Below are positions 33,213 to 42,044 of a DNA stretch of 64,000 nt, piece by piece. Numbering within the stretch: the first letter of the stretch is position 1; every line of letters starts with the position of its first letter. The notes beneath the pieces are model-generated. The model saw only the letters and a list, made by a program, of their open reading frames with translations, searched no databases and had not been told where the DNA came from. This stretch comes from RGIG3513 sp045658985 (lineage in GTDB: Bacteria > Bacillota > Clostridia > Oscillospirales > Butyricicoccaceae). Where the stretch lies: contig JAZOWC010000038.1 in the NCBI GenBank assembly GCA_045658985.1, forward strand, positions 5,220 through 69,219, written 5' to 3'. Both the position numbers and the translations under genes were made by a program.

Positions 33213-35146
33213 AGGTTAAAATAGCTGAGAATGCAGGCTACTGCTTCGGCGTCAGGCTTGCGGTAAATACAGCCGAAGAAAACGCGGCAAAATACGGACA
33301 TATATATACTCTGGGCCATATAATTCACAACAAGAACGTTGTAAAAGAGCTTGAGGGCAAAGGCGTCACCGCAATATCCTGCGCAAAGGATGCTCCCGAT
33401 GGCTCCAACGTACTGCTCAGAGCCCACGGAGTAACTACTGAGGAGATAGAAATCCTCAACAATAAAAAATGTAATATTATTGATGCTACCTGTCCTTTTG
33501 TCAAAAAGATCCATCGCATAGCTATGGAAGAGAGCGCATTGGGGCAAAAAATTCTCATCGCAGGTAAGCGTGAACACCCCGAAGTTATAGGCATCGCATC
33601 CCGATGCAATGAGTGTGTGATCGTTCAAAATCGGGATGAACTGTCGAAAATCTGCGAAGAATGGAGTCAAGACAGCTTCTCGGTTGTGGCACAGACAACA
33701 TTTGAAAAAAAAGAGTATGAAATTTTCAAAAAATTCATTAAAAACACTTGTAAAAGTGTACGCTTTTTTGATACAATATGTGTTGCAACTGAATTGCGTC
33801 AGGATGAGGCAGCGCTCTCTGCTTCAAAAGCTGATGCAACAGTGGTTGTCGGAGACAGAGGCAGCAGCAATACAAATAATCTGTATGTCATATGCTCGTC
33901 GGTTTGCCCAAAGACACTGTTCGTGGAGTCGGCAGGGGAGATCGATATTGATTCACTTGACGGAGCGGAGAATATTTTTGTAACAGCCGGTGCATCTACG
34001 CCCGACAAAATAATACAGGAGGTATGCAAGAAAATGACAGAGAAAATCGAAAACATCGCAGCAGAAAGCTTCGAGGAACTTTTAGAGCAGTCTTTCAAAA
34101 CTTTACATACAGGAGAAAAGGTAAGCGGCATAGTAACGCAGATCAACAATACCGACATCACTGTTGACCTTGGCGTTAAGCAGGCTGGATATATTCCTCT
34201 TGCTGAGCTGTCCGATGATCCCACCTTTAAGCTCGAAGAGAGCATCAAAGTCGGCGATCAGATCGAAGCTACCGTTGTTCGCGTAAACGACGTTGACGGC
34301 GTTGTTACTCTTTCCAAGCGTCGCCTTGATGCTGTTAAGAATTGGGAGAAGCTTGAGGGTGCTGTTGAGAGCAAAGAGCCCCTGGATGGCATTATCGTTG
34401 ATCAGAACAAGGGCGGCGTAGTCGCTAACGTTCTGGGTATCAGAGTATTCATCCCCGCAAGCCAGACCGGCCTGCCCAAGGATGCTTCCTTTGACGCTAT
34501 GATGAAGACTACCCACAAGATCCGCATCACCGAGGTTAACCGTGCACGTCGCCGTGTAGTCGGTACCATCAAGGAGCTGCGCAATGAGGCTCGCCGTGAG
34601 GCTCAGGCAAAGATCTGGGAGACCATCGCTGTCGGCAACAAGTACGAGGGCGTTGTTAAGTCTTTCACCAGCTACGGTGCATTTGTTGACATCGGTGGTG
34701 TTGACGGTATGGTTCACATCTCCGAGCTGTCCTGGAACAGAGTCCGTCATCCCTCCGACGTTCTGGAAATCGGCCAGACTGTCGAAGTATTCGTTATCGC
34801 TCTGGATGCAGAGAAGAAGAAGATCTCTCTCGGCTACAGAAAGAGCGAGGAAGATCCCTGGAAGATGTTCACCGACAAGTACAGTGTTGGCGATGTAGCA
34901 TCCGTCAAGATCGTTAAGTTCATGCCCTTCGGCGCATTCGCTGAAGTTATGGAGAACGTTGATGGTCTGATCCACATTTCTCAGATCGCAAACCGCAGAA
35001 TTGAGAAGGCTGAAGATGCTCTGACCATCGGTGACGTTGTTGATGCCAAGATCGTCGCTATCGACGAGGAGAAGAAGAAGATCTCCCTGAGCATCCGTGC
35101 TCTGGCTGAGACCGAAGCTCCCGCAGAAGCAACCGAAAACGAATAA
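33209..35146 (+). CDS. ispH-rpsA: IspH fused to ribosomal protein S1
   Basis: One 645-residue frame. Residues 1-275 are IspH, the [4Fe-4S] enzyme that makes IPP/DMAPP in the MEP pathway, with the three cluster Cys in AGYCFGV (about 12), DATCPF (about 95) and DTICVATELR (about 190). Residues 276-645 are S1 with four S1 repeats (GEKVSGIVTQ, EPLDGIIVDQ, NKYEGVVKSF, DVASVKIVKF). This fusion is known in Clostridia. Codon use becomes much more biased after about 34120. An SD plus ATG at 34017-34036 could give separate S1. Confidence 0.96.
   Translation: MKVKIAENAGYCFGVRLAVNTAEENAAKYGHIYTLGHIIHNKNVVKELEGKGVTAISCAKDAPDGSNVLLRAHGVTTEEIEILNNKKCNIIDATCPFVKKIHRIAMEESALGQKILIAGKREHPEVIGIASRCNECVIVQNRDELSKICEEWSQDSFSVVAQTTFEKKEYEIFKKFIKNTCKSVRFFDTICVATELRQDEAALSASKADATVVVGDRGSSNTNNLYVICSSVCPKTLFVESAGEIDIDSLDGAENIFVTAGASTPDKIIQEVCKKMTEKIENIAAESFEELLEQSFKTLHTGEKVSGIVTQINNTDITVDLGVKQAGYIPLAELSDDPTFKLEESIKVGDQIEATVVRVNDVDGVVTLSKRRLDAVKNWEKLEGAVESKEPLDGIIVDQNKGGVVANVLGIRVFIPASQTGLPKDASFDAMMKTTHKIRITEVNRARRRVVGTIKELRNEARREAQAKIWETIAVGNKYEGVVKSFTSYGAFVDIGGVDGMVHISELSWNRVRHPSDVLEIGQTVEVFVIALDAEKKKISLGYRKSEEDPWKMFTDKYSVGDVASVKIVKFMPFGAFAEVMENVDGLIHISQIANRRIEKAEDALTIGDVVDAKIVAIDEEKKKISLSIRALAETEAPAEATENE
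34034..35146 (+). other. rpsA: Possible internal translation unit for free S1 protein
   Basis: AGGAGG at 34017-34022 and an in-frame ATG at 34034 lie exactly at the IspH-S1 domain joint, 11 nt apart. Starting there gives 370 residues (MTEKIENIAAESFEELLEQ) that form a complete four-repeat S1. I infer that the cell may make both the fusion and free S1 from one mRNA. Confidence 0.45.
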
Positions 35147-35158
35147 TCCAATTTAAGA

Positions 35159-35193
35159 ATGCCGGATGGGGAAGACCCATCCGGCATTTTTGA
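35159..35193 (+). terminator. Intrinsic terminator after ispH-rpsA
   Basis: A 12-bp stem ATGCCGGATGGG paired with its complement (35159-35170, 35176-35187), a 5-nt loop, then TTTTTG. It lies between converging rpsA and the recombinase gene and may work in both directions. Confidence 0.85.
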
Positions 35194-35195
35194 TG

Positions 35196-36200
35196 TTAAT
35201 CGTCGTTTGTTTTGACTATATTGCTGATTGGATTGAGTGCGGCGGCATCTTTGAGATTCTGATCGACTATGTGTGTGTAGATCATGGTAGTATCGAGGTT
35301 TTGATGTCCCAGAACTTCTTTGAGAGTTCGCACGTCAACTCCGTTTTGATACATCAGTGTGGCGGCAGTATGCCTGAGCTTGTGCACAGACAGTTTTTTA
35401 TTGGACAGGCCTGCCTGAGTCAGATGTATTTTTACCAGATGTTTGACGGTCTGTTCGTCGATGCGCTGTCCCAGTCTGCTGATAAACAGTGCATTCTTGT
35501 GTCCGACTTTGGGCGGGACACGCACGGCCATGTATTTTTCGATTGCATCGAGACATATATCACTGAGATAGACTATACGTTCTTTGTTGCCTTTGCCCAG
35601 AACGCGGAGCCGGTCTTCGGATATATCACTGAGATTTATGCCCACGAGCTCGGAGACACGCAGGCCGCATGTCAAAAACAGCATTATAATGCAGTAATCC
35701 CGCTCTTTGTACCGACCTTCAATCGAGTTGAGAAGCTGCAGTGACTCGTCAAGAGTCAAAAATTTGGGTAATTGTTTTTGTCCGCGGGGGACATCCAGAC
35801 TTTTTGTCGGATTATCCTCAATGAGTTGAACTTTGTCACAATAGTATTTATAGAAACCTCTCAGCGCAGAGATTTTTCTCGCGCGGGTTTTAGCTGAGTT
35901 GCCGTAGGATGTTTCAAGGCTTTTATGATGCTTGGGACGTTCGTTGGCAGCAAAAACCAAAAAATCGAGTATTTCCGATCTTGTTACGGATGCAGCTGTT
36001 TTGATATCTACCTGATCGATTGATATCTCATCAAAGGGTGTATTTTTATCAACAAGATTACGCGAAACCAGAATATATCTGAAGAAGGTTCTCAGATCGA
36101 GATAGTATTCTGAAACCGTTTTTGCCGAACGGCCAAGTATGGTCTCCATGTAAACAAGATATTCACGAATTACTGATGGAGAATATTTTGTATAATTCAT
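35196..36200 (-). CDS. Tyrosine recombinase, XerC/XerD-like
   Basis: 334 residues: an N-terminal core-binding SAM-like domain (RTFFRYILVSRNL) and a catalytic domain with R (CGLRVSEL), K (LGKGNKERIV), HxxR (VHKLRHTAATLM), H (EVLGHQNLDT) and the Tyr nucleophile (TTMIYTHI). All residues for cleavage are present. No integration module, excisionase or repeats are nearby, so a housekeeping Xer role in resolving chromosome dimers is likelier than a mobile element integrase. It diverges from ogt with 31 bp between the starts. Confidence 0.9.
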   Translation of the reverse strand: MNYTKYSPSVIREYLVYMETILGRSAKTVSEYYLDLRTFFRYILVSRNLVDKNTPFDEISIDQVDIKTAASVTRSEILDFLVFAANERPKHHKSLETSYGNSAKTRARKISALRGFYKYYCDKVQLIEDNPTKSLDVPRGQKQLPKFLTLDESLQLLNSIEGRYKERDYCIIMLFLTCGLRVSELVGINLSDISEDRLRVLGKGNKERIVYLSDICLDAIEKYMAVRVPPKVGHKNALFISRLGQRIDEQTVKHLVKIHLTQAGLSNKKLSVHKLRHTAATLMYQNGVDVRTLKEVLGHQNLDTTMIYTHIVDQNLKDAAALNPISNIVKTNDD

Positions 36201-36231
36201 TTTAACACCTCACAACGAAGGAGAGATAAGT

Positions 36232-36714
36232 ATGGCATATTACAAGACTGTTATGGAGGATACTCCGATTGGAGTCGTCAACATTTATGCCCAAGATGAT
36301 TATATCATAAAAATCACATTTGGCAATCAGGAAAACGAGCCTTTTGAGATTACCGAAGGTGCCTGCTACGCGGCTATGGATGCTATGATTCAGCTGGATC
36401 AGTATTTTTGCGGCCAGCGTAAAGATTTCGGCCTGCAGATTGCTTGCGATGCAACAGAGTTTCAGCAGACTGTGTGGAGTGAGCTCTGTAATATAAATTA
36501 CGGAGAAACCATCAGCTACAAAGAGCTTGCAGCAAGATGCGGAAATGAAAAAGCTCTGAGAGCTGTAGGTAATGCAAATAAGAATAATCAGATTCCTATA
36601 ATCATTCCGTGTCATAGAGTTATAGCATCTGACGGTTCGCTGGGCGGATATTCCGGCGGAACAGAAATCAAGAAAAAGCTTTTGGAACTTGAAGCAAAAT
36701 ACAAGGATATGTAA
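36232..36714 (+). CDS. ogt: Methylated-DNA-protein-cysteine methyltransferase
   Basis: 160 residues. The active site is IIPCHRVI near 122-129, followed by SLGGYSGG, and the helix-turn-helix wing GETISYKELAARCGNEKALRAVG precedes it. It repairs O6-alkylguanine by taking the alkyl group on its Cys. The N-terminal part is short, as in Ogt rather than Ada. GAAGGAGAG precedes the ATG. Confidence 0.93.
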   Translation: MAYYKTVMEDTPIGVVNIYAQDDYIIKITFGNQENEPFEITEGACYAAMDAMIQLDQYFCGQRKDFGLQIACDATEFQQTVWSELCNINYGETISYKELAARCGNEKALRAVGNANKNNQIPIIIPCHRVIASDGSLGGYSGGTEIKKKLLELEAKYKDM

Positions 36715-36804
36715 ATTGCATTCTGGCAATTTGGCGTAATCTGTAAATGAGCCAAAAACGGATAAAACCCATTATACCCAATAAAATCCTTGAATTATCT
36801 ACCC

Positions 36805-36838
36805 CGAATTATACAAAATATTCATTTTGTATAATTTG
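36805..36838. repeat. Strong AT-rich palindrome after ogt
   Basis: AATTATACAAAAT (36807-36819) is perfectly repeated in inverted form at 36824-36836 with a 4-nt centre (ATTC), plus C-G and G-T flanking pairs. The T-run that would make a good terminator is weak and late (TTTTTT at 36846). It lies in a gene-free stretch of about 258 bp between ogt and the PPIase gene and could be an operator, a weak terminator or an RNA hairpin. Confidence 0.6.
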
Positions 36839-36913
36839 CAATATGTTTTTTAGCCTCTCCTCTTCAGCTGTTATTGTGCATTGCTAATTTAATGTAAATA
36901 TTTTTTACATAAA

Positions 36914-36942
36914 TTGATTTTAACATATTTTTGTGTTATTAT
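36914..36942 (+). promoter_or_regulatory. Sigma-A-type promoter for the PPIase gene
   Basis: TTGATT (36914-36919), 17 bp, TATTAT (36937-36942), then AGGAG at 36958-36962. Confidence 0.6.
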
Positions 36943-36972
36943 TATTTAAAATTGTTTAGGAGTTGATTTTGT

Positions 36973-38211
36973 TTGGTTTGTAAGAATTGCGGCGCTTTTT
37001 TGAGCGATGATCTTAAAGATTGCCCCGTATGCGGTGCTATTATCGGCGAAGAAGCCGAAGGCAGCGAATCCAATGCCGTTGGTGAAACATTTATTTCCCC
37101 TGATGCCAATGACGACGTTGATGTAAAACCCAAAAAGAAAAAGACCAATACGATCCTGATTGTTGCTCTTTCCGTCCTGCTTGTGGTCGCTATTGTTTTC
37201 TGTGTACTGCTTTCTGTTGACGGGTTGTCCCGAAAAATCAAGAATTTCTTTTCTGAAGTATTTTCCAGCAGCGATACCAATGACCGCAACAACCCCAATG
37301 ATATTGTAGCTGAGTTTATGGGCGAGCAGCTTAATAACGTCAAGCTCAACTACTATTATTATGATGTCTATGAGACCTTCTCCTCTATGTACGGTGATCA
37401 GCTTGAGGCTGTAATTACATACGTGCTTCAGGATGGCGAAACCATGGAGGATTTCCTTGTAGAGTGTGCAATCAACGAATGGGCAAATAATGTTGCGCTC
37501 AAGCAGATGGCAACCAAGGACAACTTTATTCTCAGCACCGAAGAACAGGCACAGATCGATTCTATGATTTCTGCCATCAATGAGGCTGCTGTAGCTGCAG
37601 GTTTTGCTAATTCTGACGCCTTCATCAAGTCTCTGTACGGCAAGTTCTCCTCTTCTGCTTCCTATCTTGAGCATTATCAGGATACAACATATGCATATAT
37701 GTATAAGATGGATTACTTTAACGAAAAATATGACGAGTATCTTGATGATCTTGATGGCCTTGATACATTTAATTACTCCGTCAGACATATTCTGTTCCAG
37801 CCTGCTGATACTTCCAAAGATGCCGACTGGAAAGATGCCGAGAACAAAGCTAACGAGATTTATCAGCAGTGGCTCAAGGGTGAAGCTACCGAGGAATCCT
37901 TTGGCGAACTTGCAAAGGAGCATTCTTCCGACGGTTCTGCCGTATACGGCGGTTTGTACGAGGATATCCCCGAAGGATACATGGTTCAGCCTTTCAATGA
38001 CTGGTGTTTGGACAAGACCCGCAAGCCCGGTGATCACGGCATCGTAAAGACCGAGTTTGGTTATCATATCATGTATTTTGTATCTTTTGTTAATCCCGAT
38101 GCATATGATACCGCAAATAACGATCTTTCCAACTGGATCACAGCTGCCAAAAACGGCCAGACCCCTGTCACCTATCTCGATAAGGTTACCATAAACGCTG
38201 TAGAAAAATAA
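36973..38211 (+). CDS. Membrane-anchored PpiC-type peptidylprolyl isomerase with zinc ribbon
   Basis: 412 residues. The N terminus is a zinc ribbon (CKNCG near 3-7, CPVCG near 18-22), then an acidic and Lys-rich linker, one membrane segment (about 58-80, ILIVALSVLLVVAIVFCVL) and an outside part with a SurA-like helical region and a rotamase domain (YSVRHILFQ near 273; GGLYEDIPEGYMV; HGIVKTEFGYHIMYFV). It resembles PrsA foldases of the outer membrane face, but without a lipobox. The start is TTG 36973, with AGGAG 10 nt ahead. Confidence 0.87.
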   Translation: MVCKNCGAFLSDDLKDCPVCGAIIGEEAEGSESNAVGETFISPDANDDVDVKPKKKKTNTILIVALSVLLVVAIVFCVLLSVDGLSRKIKNFFSEVFSSSDTNDRNNPNDIVAEFMGEQLNNVKLNYYYYDVYETFSSMYGDQLEAVITYVLQDGETMEDFLVECAINEWANNVALKQMATKDNFILSTEEQAQIDSMISAINEAAVAAGFANSDAFIKSLYGKFSSSASYLEHYQDTTYAYMYKMDYFNEKYDEYLDDLDGLDTFNYSVRHILFQPADTSKDADWKDAENKANEIYQQWLKGEATEESFGELAKEHSSDGSAVYGGLYEDIPEGYMVQPFNDWCLDKTRKPGDHGIVKTEFGYHIMYFVSFVNPDAYDTANNDLSNWITAAKNGQTPVTYLDKVTINAVEK

Positions 38212-38220
38212 CTTAATAAA

Positions 38221-38256
38221 AAAATACCATCGGATTTCATTCGATGGTATTTTTTT
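38221..38256. terminator. Two-way terminator between PPIase gene and rsgA
   Basis: AAAATACCATCG (38221-38232) pairs with CGATGGTATTTT (38242-38253). T-runs follow on both strands, so it likely ends both the PPIase unit (plus) and the rsgA unit (minus). Confidence 0.85.
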
Positions 38257-38258
38257 AA

Positions 38259-39140
38259 TTAGTATTCGCTGACTTGTGTAAGTTCCTGATAGATCTTTTT
38301 GTAGCTCAGATATCTGGAGAGTCTGTGAACATCCGACTCCATATATTCTTTGATGGGACAGTCGGGCTCATTGATATGGACACAATCGGTAAATCTGCAA
38401 TCCCCCGTCATCTCTATGATTTCGGGAAAATGCTTCTGCAGATCGGACTTATCAAGTTTGTCCATTCTGGTAATCTCAAAAGAAGAAAATCCCGGGGTAT
38501 CAGCCACAAACCCGCTCTCGCCAACCGGCAAAAACTCAACGTGCCTGGTGGTGTGCTTTCCGCGCTCAATCTTGCGGCTGATATCGCCAACGGTGATCTT
38601 GAATCCGGGGTCTATCAGATTGAGTATGCTGGATTTGCCTATGCCCGAATTGCCGGTAAAAGCAGAGATATTGTTGTCGAGCATAGATTTGACAGTGTCT
38701 ATGCCCTCTCCGGTTATCGCGCTCACACGGATTACATTGAATCCTGCACGGCTGTATATCTCATACAGATCGTCGCTGCGGTCAAGATCAGATTTGTTGA
38801 GGAGCAGAACCATCTCAATGTCTTTTATTGATGCGATGACTGACATTTTGTCAATCAGATATGTATCGGTCTTGGGTGGAGAGTTTGATGCTACTACAAA
38901 CAGACGGTCAATGTTAGCAACAGCAGGTCTGATAAGCCAATTCTTGCGCTGCAGGACTTTGGATATGTGCCATGCCCCGTGGGAGCGTTGAACCTCTACC
39001 CTATCTCCGGGCACCGGAACGGTCTTGCCTATGCGCAGTTTTCCGTCCAGCGAGCAATTGAGCATATCTCCGGAGGCAGATACAGTATATCTGCCTCCTA
39101 CACCTTTTATTATTATTCCGGTTTGCGTATTGTTGGTCAT
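38259..39140 (-). CDS. rsgA: Ribosome small subunit assembly GTPase RsgA
   Basis: 293 residues in RsgA order: OB-fold first, then a permuted GTPase with G4 LLNKSDL before G1 GNSGIGKSS near 170, then the zinc site CRFTDCVHINEPDC near 250-263. It tests 30S maturation. It overlaps pknB by 4 bp and ends the long minus-strand run, as in the prkC-rsgA order of other Firmicutes. Confidence 0.96.
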   Translation of the reverse strand: MTNNTQTGIIIKGVGGRYTVSASGDMLNCSLDGKLRIGKTVPVPGDRVEVQRSHGAWHISKVLQRKNWLIRPAVANIDRLFVVASNSPPKTDTYLIDKMSVIASIKDIEMVLLLNKSDLDRSDDLYEIYSRAGFNVIRVSAITGEGIDTVKSMLDNNISAFTGNSGIGKSSILNLIDPGFKITVGDISRKIERGKHTTRHVEFLPVGESGFVADTPGFSSFEITRMDKLDKSDLQKHFPEIIEMTGDCRFTDCVHINEPDCPIKEYMESDVHRLSRYLSYKKIYQELTQVSEY

Positions 39141-41284
39141 CTGAAGTTTACACTTTCCTGAGATACAGTTTTGCCGTTCTGGATTACGGTAATATTGTTA
39201 TAACCCTCATATGCGGTGAGAGGAATCACCACATGACCCTCGGAGTAGTAGTGAACGCCTTCGTATTCGACATAGCTGTTGACCTTGACGGTAACCGTAA
39301 TCTCACCGGGGGCATCAATAAACTTGAGGTCATAGTTAATCTTGCGCTTGATCGGGTCATCGGGATAAGGATCGGTGCTGACGCCATAGCCTTTTTCTGT
39401 AGGCTGATTGCCTCCGTCGGGGCCGGTACTGACGTGATAGGATATAATGGTGCCGAGAGGTACTTTTGAGTCAGGAGCAATGGTTTGGTAGATTATGCGT
39501 CCTTTTTCTGCCGTATCAGGCATATAAAGGGGTGTTCCCGCTATCAAACCTGCTTTGTTAAGTGCGTCAATAACCTCGGACTCGGTCATACCTACTATAT
39601 TTGGCACAGTTGTCTGATCTGCTGCAGCTCCAAGGCTGTAGAATACAGTAACGGTATCGTTCTGTATTACGGTAGAACCTGCAACGGGACTGGTATAAAC
39701 AACCTGACCTGCTGCGTATTCGTCGCTGAATACGCCCTCAAGTACGGTTGTGATACCCTTTTGCCTGAGTTCAATCTCTACCTCATGGTGCTCCTTGCCT
39801 GCGTAATTGTCAAGCTTGAATGACTTGCCACCTCGGCTGATATCTACGACGATCTCCTGCTTGCTTGATACAGAGCGTTCGGCCTCGGGAGTCTGGCTGA
39901 TTATCTGTCCCTCGGCAAATTCCTCGCTGTAGAGATACTCGCCTGCCGTGATATTGTATTCGTAATACTCAAGAGAGTTTATTACATCTTCGTAATACAG
40001 TCCTACGAGATTGGGAACCTTGATTTTGGCATTATTGGGTGAGCCGAATGGGTCGATGACTTTTACGATGAAGAACATAGCACCACCGAGGAAGATCAGT
40101 ATTGCTATAAGCATAAAAATAATTGTTCCGGTAAAACTTGCCCAATTATATTTGGGCTTTTTTACGGCTCTTCGGCGTCCTTGAGTATTCTGGGGTTGCT
40201 CTTTTTTTCTCACTTTTTTGGTTGCCTTTCCTTTGATGGCATATTTTACTCTTGTGCCATGCTTGTCTGATTTCTTGATAACTCGCTTCTTTTGGCTATC
40301 GTCAGATGATGCTGTTATGATTTCGGTGGAACTGCTCTCGGATTTTTGAGCGGGTTCGGATGCATCCGTGTTTTCGGGAGCAGCTTCGGCCTGATCGTCT
40401 GTGGTGACGGTCTCGGCCTTATGTGTCTGTGAAATATCCAGAGGCAGCGAAAAGTGCGGATCGCTCCTGAAACATTCAAGATCGTGGAGTATCTCCCCTG
40501 CCGATCCGTATCTTCTGTTCAGGGAGGGATTCATAGCCTTCATGGTTATTGTTTCGAGCGTGACGGGAATGTTATCGACAAAATCGGAGGGTGGCAATGC
40601 CATAGAGTTGATATGCTGAATGGCAACCGAGACAGGGTTATCTCCCTCAAAAGGTAATCTGCCGGTCAGCATCTCGTACATAACAACGCCGAATGAGTAC
40701 AGATCAGAACGTGCGTCGATCAGGCTGCCTTTGGCCTGCTCGGGAGAGACGTAATGAACAGATCCGATAGCCTCACCCAGACCGATAGTGCCCTGAGTCA
40801 CCATATTCTTGGCAATACCAAAGTCGGTAACCTTGAGGGTTCCGTCACGAAGAAGCATCATATTCTGAGGCTTGATATCCCGGTGGATGATATTGCGGCT
40901 GTGAGCATGCTCCAGTGCTTTTGCGATCTGCAGAGCAAAGAAGGTGACTTCTTTCCAGGGCAGAGGGCTGCGACGCTGCAGGTACTCTTTGAGTGTTATG
41001 CCGTCTATAAGCTCCATGACGATATATTCGGTGTCCTCAAAGTGGGAAACGTCATATACAGATACTATGTTGGGGTGCGAGAGTATAGCAACAGACTGCG
41101 ATTCGTCATGGAATTGCTTGCGCAGAGACTGATCGGCAAAGTATTCTTCTTTGAGTATCTTTATGGCAACAAATCGGTTCAGACGGTTGCAGTGGGCTTT
41201 GTAGACCACGGACATACCGCCTATACCGAGTATTTCCAATATTTCATATCGTCCGTCAAGGACTTTTCCAATGTATTTATCCAT
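39137..41284 (-). CDS. pknB: PASTA-domain serine/threonine kinase (PrkC/PknB)
   Basis: 715 residues. The kinase domain (1-270) has GIGGMSVVYKA, VAIKIL, HRDIKPQN and DFGIAK with SPEQAKG. A Lys-rich linker leads to a membrane segment near 385-405. Three PASTA repeats follow outside (IKVPNLVG; KLDNYAG; TTVPNIVG). A C-terminal beta domain of about 85 residues comes last. It senses muropeptides in known members and controls growth and germination. The phosphatase gene lies 12 bp upstream. Confidence 0.95.
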   Translation of the reverse strand: MDKYIGKVLDGRYEILEILGIGGMSVVYKAHCNRLNRFVAIKILKEEYFADQSLRKQFHDESQSVAILSHPNIVSVYDVSHFEDTEYIVMELIDGITLKEYLQRRSPLPWKEVTFFALQIAKALEHAHSRNIIHRDIKPQNMMLLRDGTLKVTDFGIAKNMVTQGTIGLGEAIGSVHYVSPEQAKGSLIDARSDLYSFGVVMYEMLTGRLPFEGDNPVSVAIQHINSMALPPSDFVDNIPVTLETITMKAMNPSLNRRYGSAGEILHDLECFRSDPHFSLPLDISQTHKAETVTTDDQAEAAPENTDASEPAQKSESSSTEIITASSDDSQKKRVIKKSDKHGTRVKYAIKGKATKKVRKKEQPQNTQGRRRAVKKPKYNWASFTGTIIFMLIAILIFLGGAMFFIVKVIDPFGSPNNAKIKVPNLVGLYYEDVINSLEYYEYNITAGEYLYSEEFAEGQIISQTPEAERSVSSKQEIVVDISRGGKSFKLDNYAGKEHHEVEIELRQKGITTVLEGVFSDEYAAGQVVYTSPVAGSTVIQNDTVTVFYSLGAAADQTTVPNIVGMTESEVIDALNKAGLIAGTPLYMPDTAEKGRIIYQTIAPDSKVPLGTIISYHVSTGPDGGNQPTEKGYGVSTDPYPDDPIKRKINYDLKFIDAPGEITVTVKVNSYVEYEGVHYYSEGHVVIPLTAYEGYNNITVIQNGKTVSQESVNFR

Positions 41285-41296
41285 ATTCGATGCTCC

Positions 41297-42031
41297 TTAA
41301 AATGCACAGATAACAACGGTGATGTTATCGTGCCCACCACGCGCTTTTGCTATATTAACCAGCGACTGACAAGAATCTTCTATTGAGTCGTTATTGCATA
41401 CCTCAAAGTGTATTTCGGGATCGGTAACTTCTTCGGTAAGTCCGTCGCTGCACAGGAGAATATAGTCTCCCTTCTTTACCTCCACGGAATATGTATCACA
41501 TTGAACCTCGTTATCAACACCCAGTGCTCTGGTTATAACGTTTTTAACGGGGTGTGACAGGGCTTCTTTGTGTGAGAGTCTTCCCTGCTGCACCATCTCA
41601 TTAATCAGAGAGTGGTCTACGGTTATTTGTCTGATATCATCGGAGGAAACAAGATAGGCGCGGCTGTCTCCTACATTGGCCAGAGTAACCTTGTTATTAT
41701 TGGCAACAAATCCTACGAATGTAGTTCCCATACCCTCCAGTGACGGATTTTGCGAAGCGGTATAATAAATGGCACTATTGGCTTTAGACGCCGCTTCGGT
41801 CAAAAAGGTTCCGAATTTGTTATATTTGGGATTATTTTTGCAAAAATCAACAAAAACAGTCTCTATTGTATCGACAGCAAGACTGCTTGCAGTTTCTCCG
41901 CCGTTGGCGCCGCCCATTCCGTCGCACACAGCGGCAAACAGCAGATCGTTTTCGGCGCTGTTTAATATAGTGTACCTGTCCTGATTACTTTTTCTGATAT
42001 TGCCTATATCTGTTATACCGAAGTACTTCAT
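41297..42031 (-). CDS. stp: PP2C-type protein phosphatase (Stp/PrpC)
   Basis: 244 residues with the metal-site motifs of PPM phosphatases: DGMGGANGGE near 37-46, GTTFVGF, VGDSRAYL and LLCSDGLTEEV near 190, then GGHDNITVVI. It removes phosphates set by the PASTA kinase in known systems. 13 bp separate it from rlmN and 12 bp from pknB. Confidence 0.95.
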   Translation of the reverse strand: MKYFGITDIGNIRKSNQDRYTILNSAENDLLFAAVCDGMGGANGGETASSLAVDTIETVFVDFCKNNPKYNKFGTFLTEAASKANSAIYYTASQNPSLEGMGTTFVGFVANNNKVTLANVGDSRAYLVSSDDIRQITVDHSLINEMVQQGRLSHKEALSHPVKNVITRALGVDNEVQCDTYSVEVKKGDYILLCSDGLTEEVTDPEIHFEVCNNDSIEDSCQSLVNIAKARGGHDNITVVICAF

Positions 42032-42044
42032 ATAACACCACTTT

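Noticed and set aside
34103..34975. Open frame opposite the S1 part of ispH-rpsA
   Set aside because: Explained by the strong codon bias of the S1 region.
35196..36200. Recombinase gene as a sign of a mobile element
   Set aside because: No direct repeats, tRNA target, excisionase, transposase or cargo is seen, and both sides are core genes. A housekeeping Xer role is simpler.
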